Both the position numbers and the translations under genes were made by a program. The notes beneath the pieces are model-generated. The model saw only the letters and a program-made list of their open reading frames with translations. It was not told the DNA's origin and did no database searches. From contig CADCMR010000024.1 in assembly GCA_902802585.1 (NCBI GenBank), positions 1 through 45,056 on the forward strand: 45,056 nucleotides of DNA. Direction: 5' to 3'. The DNA is from an uncultured bacterium. GTDB taxonomy: Bacteria > Verrucomicrobiota > Lentisphaeria > Victivallales > UBA1829. Of the stretch, positions 25,191 through 33,170 are shown piece after piece (the stretch's first letter is position 1; the number at the start of each line of letters is the position of its first letter).

Positions 25191-26838
25191 ATTTCAGGTT
25201 CACGATGGACTTGTCGTAATCCGCGGGCGGGAAGTATCCGAGCAGGGTCATGCAGGTGCCGGTGATGGAGCTGATGCCGAGTCCGGAGTTCAGCGCGGTG
25301 TCGTATTCGCCCTGGTATTCGGGGTCAAAGAGGATCGCCGGGACCGGGTTCAGCGAATGGCTGGTCTTGCGCTTCGGATTTCCGTTCGCGTCGAGCTTCA
25401 CGGAGCCGTCCTTGGCGTGTTCGTACATGTCGTCGGCATTGCCGTGGTCGGCGGTGACGAGCATGACGCCGCCGGCGGCCTTCACGCTGTTGTAGATGCG
25501 TTCGAGGCAGATGTCGAGCGCGCCCATGGAGGTCTGGACCGCCTGGTAGACGCCGGTGTGGCCGACCATGTCGCCGTTCGGGAAGTTGAGGCGGATGAAC
25601 TGGAATTCATTGTTGTCGATCGCCTGGCAGACGCGGTCGGTGATGATCGCACACTGCATCCAGGGGCGCTGCTCGAACGGGACGATGTCGGACGGGATCT
25701 CGATGTAGGTCTCGAGCGCTTCGTCGAACTTGCCGGTGCGGTTGCCGTTGAAGAAGTAGGTCACGTGGCCGTATTTCTGTGTCTCGCTGATGGCGAGCGA
25801 CTTGATGCCGGTGGCGCAGAGGTATTCGCTGAGGGTGCGGTCGATTTCCGGCGGGTTCACGAGGAAGTGGTTCGGCACATGCGTGTCGCCGTCGTATTCC
25901 ATCATGCCGGCGTAGTAGACGTCCGGGCGCGGGCCGCGGTCGAACTCGGTGATGGCCTCGGCGTCGAACGCCTTGCTGATCTCAAGCGCGCGGTCGCCGC
26001 GGAAGTTGAAGAAGACCACGGCGTCGCCGTCGACGACCGGGCCGACCGGAGTCGCGCCGTCGTCGGAGACCACGAAGGGCGGGAGATCCTGGTCGATCGC
26101 CTTGGTCTCGGCGCGGAGGGTCTCGACGGCATCATGGGCGGACTTGAAGTAGCGGCCCTTGCCTAGGACGTGGGTTTCCCAGCCCTTGCGGACCATGTCC
26201 CAGTTGGCGTTGTAGCGGTCCATGGTGATGACCATGCGTCCGCCGCCGGAGGCGATACGGCAGTCCATGCCATCGGTGTTGAATTCCTTCAGCCAGGCTT
26301 CGAAGGGGTCGATGTATTCGAGGGCGGAGGTCTCCGGCACGTCGCGTCCGTCGAGGAGCGCGTGGATGCGGATCTTCTTCACGCCTTCCTTCTTTGCCTG
26401 TTCGAGCATGCCCTTCAGGTGGTTGATGTGGCTGTGGACGTTGCCGTCGGAGAAGAGTCCGATGAAGTGGAGCGTGCCGCCCTTTTTGACCTGTTCGATG
26501 AGCGCCTTCCAAGTGGCGCCCTCGAACATGCGTCCGCTTTCGATTGCGGCGGAAACGAGCTTCGCGCCCTGCTCGAACACACGGCCGCAGCCCATGGCGT
26601 TGTGCCCGACTTCGCTGTTGCCCATGTCGGCGTCGCTGGGGAGTCCGACCGCTGTACCGTGCGCCTTCAGCGTGGTCATCGGGAGGGTCGCCATCATCTT
26701 GTGGAGGAACGGCGTGTTGGAGTCGAGGACGGCGTCGCCTTCCTTGTACTTGCCGATGCCGACGCCGTCCATGATGACGAGGACGACGGGACCGCGGCGG
26801 GTGTGGAACGATTCATTCTTTTTCAGCGCTTCTAGCAT
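25189..26838 (-). CDS. gpmI: 2,3-bisphosphoglycerate-independent phosphoglycerate mutase
   Basis: A 549-aa manganese-dependent alkaline-phosphatase-superfamily enzyme interconverting 3- and 2-phosphoglycerate in glycolysis. VLVIMDGVGIG near residue 19 binds metal; ADMGNSEVGHNAMG contains the catalytic serine S75; HALLDGRDVPE, FFNFRGDR and VTADHGNADDM carry further substrate and metal ligands. Length fits the longer iPGM class. The start ATG 26838 has AGGAG upstream. Transcribed away from rpsO. Confidence 0.96.
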   Translation of the reverse strand: MLEALKKNESFHTRRGPVVLVIMDGVGIGKYKEGDAVLDSNTPFLHKMMATLPMTTLKAHGTAVGLPSDADMGNSEVGHNAMGCGRVFEQGAKLVSAAIESGRMFEGATWKALIEQVKKGGTLHFIGLFSDGNVHSHINHLKGMLEQAKKEGVKKIRIHALLDGRDVPETSALEYIDPFEAWLKEFNTDGMDCRIASGGGRMVITMDRYNANWDMVRKGWETHVLGKGRYFKSAHDAVETLRAETKAIDQDLPPFVVSDDGATPVGPVVDGDAVVFFNFRGDRALEISKAFDAEAITEFDRGPRPDVYYAGMMEYDGDTHVPNHFLVNPPEIDRTLSEYLCATGIKSLAISETQKYGHVTYFFNGNRTGKFDEALETYIEIPSDIVPFEQRPWMQCAIITDRVCQAIDNNEFQFIRLNFPNGDMVGHTGVYQAVQTSMGALDICLERIYNSVKAAGGVMLVTADHGNADDMYEHAKDGSVKLDANGNPKRKTSHSLNPVPAILFDPEYQGEYDTALNSGLGISSITGTCMTLLGYFPPADYDKSIVNLK

Positions 26839-27032
26839 GGGAAAACTCCTGAAGGTTGGTGCGCCGCCGTGTCGCGCGGCGGGCGTGTTGTGTTTCGGTT
26901 GAAAACGTCATAATCTATTAATATATCACGCGAGGCGGACCGATGCAAGCGCGAAGGTGAAATATTTCGTTTCGCGATGGTCCAAAAGCGCCTCGGACGG
27001 GACGAAAAATGGCAAAAAAAAGCGAATCGGAC

Positions 27033-27060
27033 TTGCATTTTCCGAAAAGGCATGTACATT
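27033..27060 (+). promoter_or_regulatory. Promoter for rpsO
   Basis: TTGCAT (27033-27038) and TACATT (27055-27060) are 16 bases apart, with a short leader to the ATG at 27107. Confidence 0.6.
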
Positions 27061-27106
27061 AAAAGGATAAAATTCGTTTTAATCCCAGAAACAGGAATGG
27101 AATTCA

Positions 27107-27376
27107 ATGGAAAAAGAAACTAAAACCGCGATCATGCAGAAATACGCCCGCCACGAGGGCGACGTCGGATCCCCCGAGGTCCAGATTGCCGTGCTCAGCT
27201 CCAAGATCGCCGAACTCACCGATCACATGCGTTCTCACAAGAAGGACAACAGCTCCCGTTTCGGTCTCATGGCCATGGTCAACCGCCGCAAACGCCTGCT
27301 GAAGTACCTCTCCAAAGAGAACCACGAGCGCTATCTCTCCCTCGCCGCCGAACTCGGTATCCGCGGCCAGAAGTGA
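27107..27376 (+). CDS. rpsO: 30S ribosomal protein S15
   Basis: An 89-aa primary 16S-binding protein with the typical GDVGSPEVQIAVLSSKI, LTDHMRSHKKDNSSR and RRKRLLKYL segments; length is exactly that of the family. It lies upstream of pnp, the common bacterial order. Confidence 0.98.
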   Translation: MEKETKTAIMQKYARHEGDVGSPEVQIAVLSSKIAELTDHMRSHKKDNSSRFGLMAMVNRRKRLLKYLSKENHERYLSLAAELGIRGQK

Positions 27377-27794
27377 CAGCACGCTGCTCTTTGAATCGAC
27401 ACGCGAAAATGGTTGCGTTCCCGGCATGAACCCGGGTGCGTAGCCATTTTGTGTATTATACCACTTTCATCAAACCCGTTTGCCGCGTAAAAACGCCGGA
27501 TTCCCGGCAAATAAAAGCGCGGCGGACAATCCAACAACCGCCGACAGGAGCCACGCTCACCTGCTTCCCCTTCCCACCGGAACCCGAAGCGGACGCGAGC
27601 CCTGAAACTGAATGGATGTACCCTTCCGACGGCGGCCGGTGTGGAATTGACGTTATCAGCTCCCGACATGGACAACGAATCCAGGTCCGGGCGCGGAGGC
27701 TGATACCGCGGTTCCACGCGGGCAACCTGACCGAATAATCCATTCGGGGACATGCCGGCTCCTGAGGCACCAAAACACCTCAAGGAGGTACCAC
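27377..27794 (+). promoter_or_regulatory. Structured rpsO-pnp spacer and pnp leader
   Basis: This 418-base gap has no credible gene. AAAATGG (27406-27412) pairs with CCATTTT (27444-27450), enclosing a CCCGG/CCGGG stem; this is terminator- or RNase-site-like. CCGAAT/ATTCGG forms a hairpin at 27731-27747. CTCCTGAGG (27759-27767) pairs with CCTCAAGGAG (27778-27787) with one bulge, covering the pnp ribosome site. It fits post-transcriptional control of pnp. Confidence 0.6.
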
Positions 27795-29915
27795 ATGCTG
27801 GAAGAGATTTCAGTCAAAATCAACATCGGACCGGGCCGCGACCTCACGCTGGCTGCCGGTAAGCTCGCCCACCTTGCCAACGGCTCCTGCACGGTCCGCC
27901 AGGGCGACACAATCGTTTTCTCCGCCGCCTGCTCCGGCGAGGCGAAGAAAGGACAGGACTTCTTCCCGCTGCAGGTCGACTACCGCGAGAAGTATTCCGC
28001 GGCCGGCAAATTCCCCGGCGGCTACATCAAGCGCGAAGGTCGTCCCAGCGACAAGGAAATCCTGATCTGCCGCATGGCGGACCGCCCGATCCGCCCGCTC
28101 TTCCCGGAAGGATTCTTCGATGAAGTCCAGGTCTGCGGCCTGCTGCTCTCCGCCGACGGCGTGAACGAGGGCGATGTGCTCTCCATGCTCGGCGCGTCCA
28201 CCGCGCTCGTGCTCTCCGACCTGCCGTTCCAGGGACCGATCGGCGCAGTCCGCGTCGGCTGCATCGACGGCGAGTTCATCGCGAATCCGACGATCCAGGA
28301 AATGGAAAAGAGCACGCTCGAGCTGGTCTACGCCGGCCTGCCGGACAAGGTCATCATGATCGAGGGCGAGGCGAAGGAATGCTCCGAGGACACGCTCGAA
28401 AAGGCAATGATCTTCGCCAACGAGATCGTGAAGAAGCAGTGTGAAGCCCAGCTCGAACTCGCCGCAAAGGTCGGCCGCCCGAAGAAGGAGCCCACGCTCC
28501 ACCTCGTCCCGGAAGACTTCAATGCCGCCATGATCGCGCTCATCTCCGACAAGATCGAGGCCGCGTGCCTCGTTCCCGGCAAGGAAGACCGCGAAAAGGG
28601 GCTCTCCGCCCTGAAGGAACTCTGCGCGGAACAGCTCAAGGAACAGTACCTCGAAGCCTACGGCGAAGAGGATTTCAATTTCTACCTCGGCATGGCGTTT
28701 GATAAGTACGTTCGTGCCACCATCCGCAAGGCGATCCTTGAGAAGGGCTACCGTCCCGACGGACGTGGCGTGACCCAGATCCGCCCGCTCTCCGCCGAAG
28801 TCGGCGTCCTCCCCGTCGTCCACGGCAGCGCGCTCTTCCAGCGCGGCGAGACACAGGCGCTCGTGATCGCCACCCTCGGCGGTCCGAAGGACGCCCAGGA
28901 GTCCGACAAGATCTACGGCGGCACCAACGTCAAGAAATTCTACCTGCACTACAACTTCCCGAACTACAGCACGGGCGAAACCGGCCGCATCGCCGGTCCC
29001 GGCCGCCGCGAGATCGGACACGGCAACCTCGCCGAACGCTCCGTTGCGCAGGTCGTGCCGAAGGACTTCCCGTATACCGTCCGCTGCGTCTCCGAGATCA
29101 TGGCCTCGAACGGTTCCACCTCCATGGCGTCCGTCTGCGGCGCCACGCTCGCCCTGATGGACGCCGGCGTGCCGATCAAGTCCCCGGTCGTGGGCATCTC
29201 CTGCGGTCTCGTGACCGACGACACCGGCAGGGAACTTCTCCTCACCGACATCATCGGCGCGGAAGACCACTTCGGCGACATGGACTTCAAGGTCTGCGGC
29301 ACCGAGGAAGGCATCACCGGATTCCAGCTCGACCTGAAGCTCCCCGGCATCCCGATCGCCACGCTCGCACGCGCCATGCAGCAGAACAAGGCGGCGCGCG
29401 CCGAAATCCACAAGGTCGTCCGTGACTGCATTGCCGCGCCGCGTCCCGAGGTCAGCCCGCGCGCTCCGCAGATGGAAGTCATCCACATCAATCCGGACAA
29501 GATCGGCGCCCTCATCGGCACCGGCGGCAAGAACATCAAGGAGATCACCGAGTCTACGCAGTCCCAGGTCGACATCGCGGACGACGGCTCCGTCAGCATC
29601 CTTGCCGGCAACAAGGAAATCCTCGAAGAGGTCAAGCGCAAGATCCAGTTCTACACCGCCGAGGCGGAGATCGGCAAGATTTACCGCGGCGTTGTCAAGA
29701 CCGTCAAGGACTTCGGCGCGTTCGTCGAGATCCTCCCCGGTCAGGACGGTCTCCTGCACATCTCCGAGATGGCGAACTACCGCGTCGCGAACGTCACCGA
29801 CATCTGCAAGGAAGGCGACGTTGTGAGCGTGAAAGTCGTCGACATCGACCGCAGCGGCAAGATTCGCCTCAGCCGCAAGGCCGCCCTCGAAGAGCTCGAC
29901 GGCAAGAAGAATTAA
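27795..29915 (+). CDS. pnp: Polyribonucleotide nucleotidyltransferase (PNPase)
   Basis: A 706-aa phosphorolytic 3'-5' exoribonuclease. Two RNase PH domains are present ([21 protein letters not shown] (split) in the first; [18 protein letters not shown] and [21 protein letters not shown] in the second), followed by a KH domain with [16 protein letters not shown] and an S1 domain with [21 protein letters not shown]. Length is standard. ATG 27795 has a perfect AAGGAGGT site, which lies in a predicted hairpin. Confidence 0.97.
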   Translation: MLEEISVKINIGPGRDLTLAAGKLAHLANGSCTVRQGDTIVFSAACSGEAKKGQDFFPLQVDYREKYSAAGKFPGGYIKREGRPSDKEILICRMADRPIRPLFPEGFFDEVQVCGLLLSADGVNEGDVLSMLGASTALVLSDLPFQGPIGAVRVGCIDGEFIANPTIQEMEKSTLELVYAGLPDKVIMIEGEAKECSEDTLEKAMIFANEIVKKQCEAQLELAAKVGRPKKEPTLHLVPEDFNAAMIALISDKIEAACLVPGKEDREKGLSALKELCAEQLKEQYLEAYGEEDFNFYLGMAFDKYVRATIRKAILEKGYRPDGRGVTQIRPLSAEVGVLPVVHGSALFQRGETQALVIATLGGPKDAQESDKIYGGTNVKKFYLHYNFPNYSTGETGRIAGPGRREIGHGNLAERSVAQVVPKDFPYTVRCVSEIMASNGSTSMASVCGATLALMDAGVPIKSPVVGISCGLVTDDTGRELLLTDIIGAEDHFGDMDFKVCGTEEGITGFQLDLKLPGIPIATLARAMQQNKAARAEIHKVVRDCIAAPRPEVSPRAPQMEVIHINPDKIGALIGTGGKNIKEITESTQSQVDIADDGSVSILAGNKEILEEVKRKIQFYTAEAEIGKIYRGVVKTVKDFGAFVEILPGQDGLLHISEMANYRVANVTDICKEGDVVSVKVVDIDRSGKIRLSRKAALEELDGKKN

Positions 29916-29943
29916 GTCCGCTTCGCAAAGCTCTTGCGATTTC

Positions 29944-29988
29944 ACGGGACCGGAGTCTGTAACAGGTTTCGGTCCCGTCTTATGTTTT
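29944..29988 (+). terminator. Terminator after pnp
   Basis: ACGGGACCG (29944-29952) pairs with CGGTCCCGT (29970-29978), followed by a T-rich CTTATGTTTT. Confidence 0.8.
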
Positions 29989-30059
29989 AAAACCATCTGA
30001 TAGGAAAAAAGTTTCGTCGATATAATCAGTAAAAACATTACTGAACAGCAAGAAACAAC

Positions 30060-30087
30060 TTGTTTTTTTAGAAAAGCATGATATGTT
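30060..30087 (+). promoter_or_regulatory. Candidate promoter upstream of small membrane protein
   Basis: TTGTTT (30060-30065) and TATGTT (30082-30087) are 16 bases apart in an AT-rich gap. The leader to 30237 would be about 145 bases; no gene is seen in it. Confidence 0.45.
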
Positions 30088-30236
30088 ATTCCATAAAAAA
30101 CACGTCCTGAAGAACAGGAGCAACATAATTTCGCACACTACCGATAAAATGAAATGCGAAAAGTCGGCACGTTTGAGCGACACCGATGCCGTCGCCATGT
30201 TCAGGTGGTGTTCTGTATTAATCGTGCGAGGATAAC

Positions 30237-30419
30237 ATGTTCGATTTTATCCTGAATTTAGTGGGATTGTACTTTCGGTGGATTCTTTATACCGTCGTCG
30301 CGCTTTTGGTCATTTATCTCTTTCTGCACCGTCTCATGCGATATTTCGGCACGAGGAATATCATCGACGAATACGTGAGCATGGTCATCGAGTGGATTCG
30401 GGACGCGTTCCGGGACTGA
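30237..30419 (+). CDS. Small single-pass membrane protein, unknown
   Basis: A 60-aa product with one hydrophobic segment at about residues 7-30 (LVGLYFRWILYTVVALLVIY) and a mixed-charge C-terminal helix. GCGAGGAT lies about 8 bases before the ATG. I do not recognise a family. It sits between pnp and another membrane protein gene on the same strand. Confidence 0.55.
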   Translation: MFDFILNLVGLYFRWILYTVVALLVIYLFLHRLMRYFGTRNIIDEYVSMVIEWIRDAFRD

Positions 30420-30488
30420 GGCGACGGAGCCGGGGTTCCAGAGATTTCACGCAGAAACAACAGATGATAACAAACGGTTGAACGGGTT

Positions 30489-30941
30489 ATGACGGAACAG
30501 GACGAACAAAAACAGGATGTTGTGATCGGGGACGTCGAGTCGGCGGATGATCGGCGGAGGATCCGGGATGCCAACGCGTGTCCGCGCGTCCGGGGGCTGT
30601 TTTATTTCGACCTGTTGCTGATCGGCGGAACGCCGCTCCTGCTGGCATTCGAGCTCATCCGGCGGCTGGTCTGGTTTGTAAAAAAGCTCTGCCGACGTGG
30701 GATGCCGCCCGCGCCGCAAACGGAAGAACAGCCGCCCCCGAAGACGGCATTCGGCATCCAGGGATTCACAGCGGTCTGCGTAATCCTTTTCCTTGTGGAA
30801 GAGGTCTTCATCGGACTGCCTTATGTGTTTATGATGTGGTACTATATTGAACATCCCGACGTTGAAATTCCCATTGAGATCCTGTTATTCCCCTGTCACG
30901 CAAGTCTCCATGCGCTCCTGTTCGGACCGATGTTCTACTGA
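30489..30941 (+). CDS. Small multi-pass membrane protein, unknown
   Basis: A 150-aa product with an acidic N-terminus and hydrophobic segments at about 38-62, 95-120 and 128-149, separated by a basic, Pro-rich loop. The ribosome site is weak (ACGGG). No family recognised. It may be co-transcribed with the 60-aa protein 70 bases upstream. It is convergent with the four-helix-bundle gene. Confidence 0.55.
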   Translation: MTEQDEQKQDVVIGDVESADDRRRIRDANACPRVRGLFYFDLLLIGGTPLLLAFELIRRLVWFVKKLCRRGMPPAPQTEEQPPPKTAFGIQGFTAVCVILFLVEEVFIGLPYVFMMWYYIEHPDVEIPIEILLFPCHASLHALLFGPMFY

Positions 30942-30973
30942 GCAATTCCGACAGGACGCGTTGCGTCCGAGGG

Positions 30974-31681
30974 TTATTGCCGATTGGCGTTCCCTGACTC
31001 TTTTACGCTATTCGCGATGGTTTGTATCTTCGCGAGGATGGAAGACTTTTCCGCATCGTCAATGGCGATCTTCTGAATATCGCGGTAGAGTTCCCGCAGA
31101 AGCTCCAATATCTGTTTCGGTTCCGGTTTCTCATTGCGTCCCTGAATCCTTGCATGATACATCCGTTCGCGGAGTCCGCCTTTCTGAGCGAAACTCCGTT
31201 CCAGCGATTTGCTTTGACGGTCAAGCAGATAATTGGTCTGGTGAATCAGGGAGATCATGACGTTGCAGAAGACTTCGACACCGCCGCCTGCAGAATCAAT
31301 ATAAGTCTTATAGGTCCCATAAGTCTTATTATTCTGCTTTGCCAGGCGGCGGATTGCCAGTACACGGGTGTCATCTTTTTTCCACAAAACGAGCCCATGT
31401 GTCCGCAGATGATCGCGGTAGTCTTCGATCAGTTCTTCCAAACTGGCGCGCGCGACGCCCAGCAATTTGATTTCGGTTTCGGTACTGGTTCCGGATGCCA
31501 TGCAGCCTTCCACGATGTTCTGTTTGCCGCTTCTTGCCGCCTGGATCATCTGGTCTACGGTTCTGTCGCCCTTCTTCAGAAAACGGCCGCAGAAATCGCT
31601 CGTCGCATCAAAAATGACGACGCTGTTCTGATACGACTCGAGTTTCTGATAATCGCCGTGCGGCAGGATGATCGGCTGCAT
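30974..31681 (-). CDS. Four-helix-bundle protein with suffix domain
   Basis: A 235-aa protein. Residues about 25-105 match the S23/Avd-like four-helix bundle (DQMIQAARSGKQNIVEG, then TETEIKLLGVARASLEELIEDY). Residues about 120-200 match the 'suffix' domain (IDSAGGGVEVFCNVMISLIHQTNYLLDRQ (split), QKGGLRERMYHARI). Between them lies NKTYGTYKTY, encoded by tandem 9-base repeats (31301-31327). The family's function is unknown; Avd relatives assist reverse transcriptases in diversity-generating retroelements, but no reverse transcriptase is in the window. The start ATG 31681 has GAGGGG upstream. Confidence 0.85.
   Translation of the reverse strand: MQPIILPHGDYQKLESYQNSVVIFDATSDFCGRFLKKGDRTVDQMIQAARSGKQNIVEGCMASGTSTETEIKLLGVARASLEELIEDYRDHLRTHGLVLWKKDDTRVLAIRRLAKQNNKTYGTYKTYIDSAGGGVEVFCNVMISLIHQTNYLLDRQSKSLERSFAQKGGLRERMYHARIQGRNEKPEPKQILELLRELYRDIQKIAIDDAEKSSILAKIQTIANSVKESGNANRQ
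31301..31327 (-). repeat. Tandem nonamers inside the four-helix-bundle gene
   Basis: On the plus strand ATAAGTCTT, ATAGGTCCC and ATAAGTCTT follow directly. On the minus strand each unit encodes K-T-Y or G-T-Y. The same nonamer family occurs at 37183-37216. Confidence 0.85.
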
Positions 31682-31704
31682 GGTCCGGTTCCCCTCAAAT
31701 TATG

Positions 31705-31796
31705 TGTGCCGTCGCGAAGTACGGCACTATTTCCGTGGAGGACTTGTCCTTGTGCCGTCGCGAAGCAGGCACTATTTCCGAGGAGGACTTGTCCTT
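31705..31796. repeat. 46-bp tandem duplication spanning the DUF362 stop codon
   Basis: Units at 31705-31750 and 31751-31796 differ at only a few bases. Each contains a hairpin (GTGCCGT/ACGGCAC in the first) and a copy of the last codons plus stop of the DUF362 gene; the functional stop (31772-31774) is in the right-hand unit. Confidence 0.85.
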
Positions 31797-32908
31797 GTGT
31801 CGAGGTCGATGAGCTCGTACTGGTCGGTGCCGAATCCGATTTTCAGCGCGTGGTCCACTGTGACGCGCCAGCGGGTATTGCCGTGCGCGTCGTCGAAGAC
31901 GTCGTTTCCATGCCCGCACTCGTCCATCCAGGAGCCCTGCATGCGCGGCATTTTGTTGCAGAGGTCGCAGCAGGCGACGTCGAGCGCGACGGGGTCGAAT
32001 CCGGCGAGCATGCCGATGTCGGGGATGATCGGGGCGTCGTTTTCGGAATGGCAGTCGCAGTTCGGCGAGACGTCGCAGATGAGGCTGATGTGGAAATTCG
32101 GCTTGCCGTTCACGACGGCGGCGGCGTACTCCGCCATTTTCTCGTCGAGGGGCTCGGTGGACTTCGCCATGGAGGCGTGGATGGCGTCGACGGGGCACAC
32201 GCTGAGGCAGCGTCCGCACCCGGCGCAGGCGTCGCGGTCGAGCGACATCTTTCTGGCGGCGTCGTCGAAATGCAGGGCGTTGTTGGCGCACTGTTTGAAG
32301 CACATTTTGCAGCCGATGCAGAGGTCGCGGTCGAGTTCCGCCTTGCCGTCGCTGTGCATCGCCATCTTGCCCGCGCGGGAGGCGCAGCCCATGGCGAGGT
32401 TCTTGATCGCGCCGCCCATGCCGGTCAGCTCGTGGCCCTTGAAATGGTTCAGCGTGATGATCACGTCCGCGTCGGAGATGGCGCGACCGATCTTCGCGGT
32501 CTTGAAGTGGATGCCGTTCGGGACGGGGAGCTCGACTTCGTCGTTGCCCTTCAGCCCGTCGGCGATGATCACATGGCAGCCCGCTGTGAGCGGCGTGAAT
32601 CCGTTGAGGTCGGCGGTCTGGAGGTGCTCCAGCGCGTTTTTGCGGTAGCCCGGGTACAGCGTGTTGCAGTCGGTCAGGAACGGCTTGCCGCCGCGCTGCC
32701 GCACGAAATCGACGACGACGCGCGCGTAGTTCGGGCGCAGGAACGCCAGGTTTCCGAGTTCGCCGAAGTGCATTTTGACCGCGACGAACTTGTCGCGGAG
32801 GTCGAGCGTCTCGAATCCGGCTTTTGCCATCAGGTTGTGCAGTTTGTCGGGCAGGGGCGCGCCGTACATTTTCGTCCGGAAGTTGCAGAAATAGATTTTC
32901 TCGGGCAT
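31772..32908 (-). CDS. DUF362 ferredoxin-type Fe-S protein
   Basis: A 378-aa protein. The N-terminal DUF362 domain shows AVKMHFGELGN, DCNTLYPGYRKN, DVIITLNHFKGHELTGMGG and IKNLAMGCASRAGK. Two ferredoxin [4Fe-4S] motifs follow: CIGCKMCFKQC and CAGCGRCLSVCP. More cysteines occur near the C-terminus (DVACCDLCNKM). The role is unknown; the family is taken to be redox proteins of anaerobes. The start is ATG 32908 with AAGGAG upstream, not the longer frame from 32962. The last residues lie in a duplicated segment. Confidence 0.87.
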   Translation of the reverse strand: MPEKIYFCNFRTKMYGAPLPDKLHNLMAKAGFETLDLRDKFVAVKMHFGELGNLAFLRPNYARVVVDFVRQRGGKPFLTDCNTLYPGYRKNALEHLQTADLNGFTPLTAGCHVIIADGLKGNDEVELPVPNGIHFKTAKIGRAISDADVIITLNHFKGHELTGMGGAIKNLAMGCASRAGKMAMHSDGKAELDRDLCIGCKMCFKQCANNALHFDDAARKMSLDRDACAGCGRCLSVCPVDAIHASMAKSTEPLDEKMAEYAAAVVNGKPNFHISLICDVSPNCDCHSENDAPIIPDIGMLAGFDPVALDVACCDLCNKMPRMQGSWMDECGHGNDVFDDAHGNTRWRVTVDHALKIGFGTDQYELIDLDTRTSPPRK

Positions 32909-33078
32909 GCTGAACTCCTTAATCGTGCGGGGAGTGAAGGGGGATTGTGAAAAGATACCCATACAATAGCACGCCGCGGGCGATTTTCAAATCCGGAACC
33001 GGAAAAAAACGGTATCTTCCTCAGTGGGTTGTGGAATGATGCGGGATGGTATTTTTCTGAAAAAACGGAAAAAAATAT

Positions 33079-33107
33079 TTGAAAAACAAACATACCCGTG
33101 TTATAGT
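33079..33107 (+). promoter_or_regulatory. Promoter for the 1331-aa repeat protein
   Basis: TTGAAA (33079-33084) and TATAGT (33102-33107) are 17 bases apart; the start is predicted near 33114, 57 bases before the ATG. Confidence 0.7.
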
Positions 33108-33170
33108 ATGCGAAAAATAGCTTTAAACAATGGTATAACACCCCCATCACAGAAAGGATGACCAGCCCAA

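Noticed and set aside
27436..27738. 100-codon open frame in the rpsO-pnp gap
   Set aside because: No ribosome site, no motif, and it overlaps predicted leader hairpins.
27810..30038. 742-codon open frame on the minus strand
   Set aside because: Antisense to pnp, whose domains are unambiguous.
30974..31681. Diversity-generating retroelement
   Set aside because: The four-helix-bundle protein resembles Avd, but no reverse transcriptase or template/variable repeat pair was found in the window.
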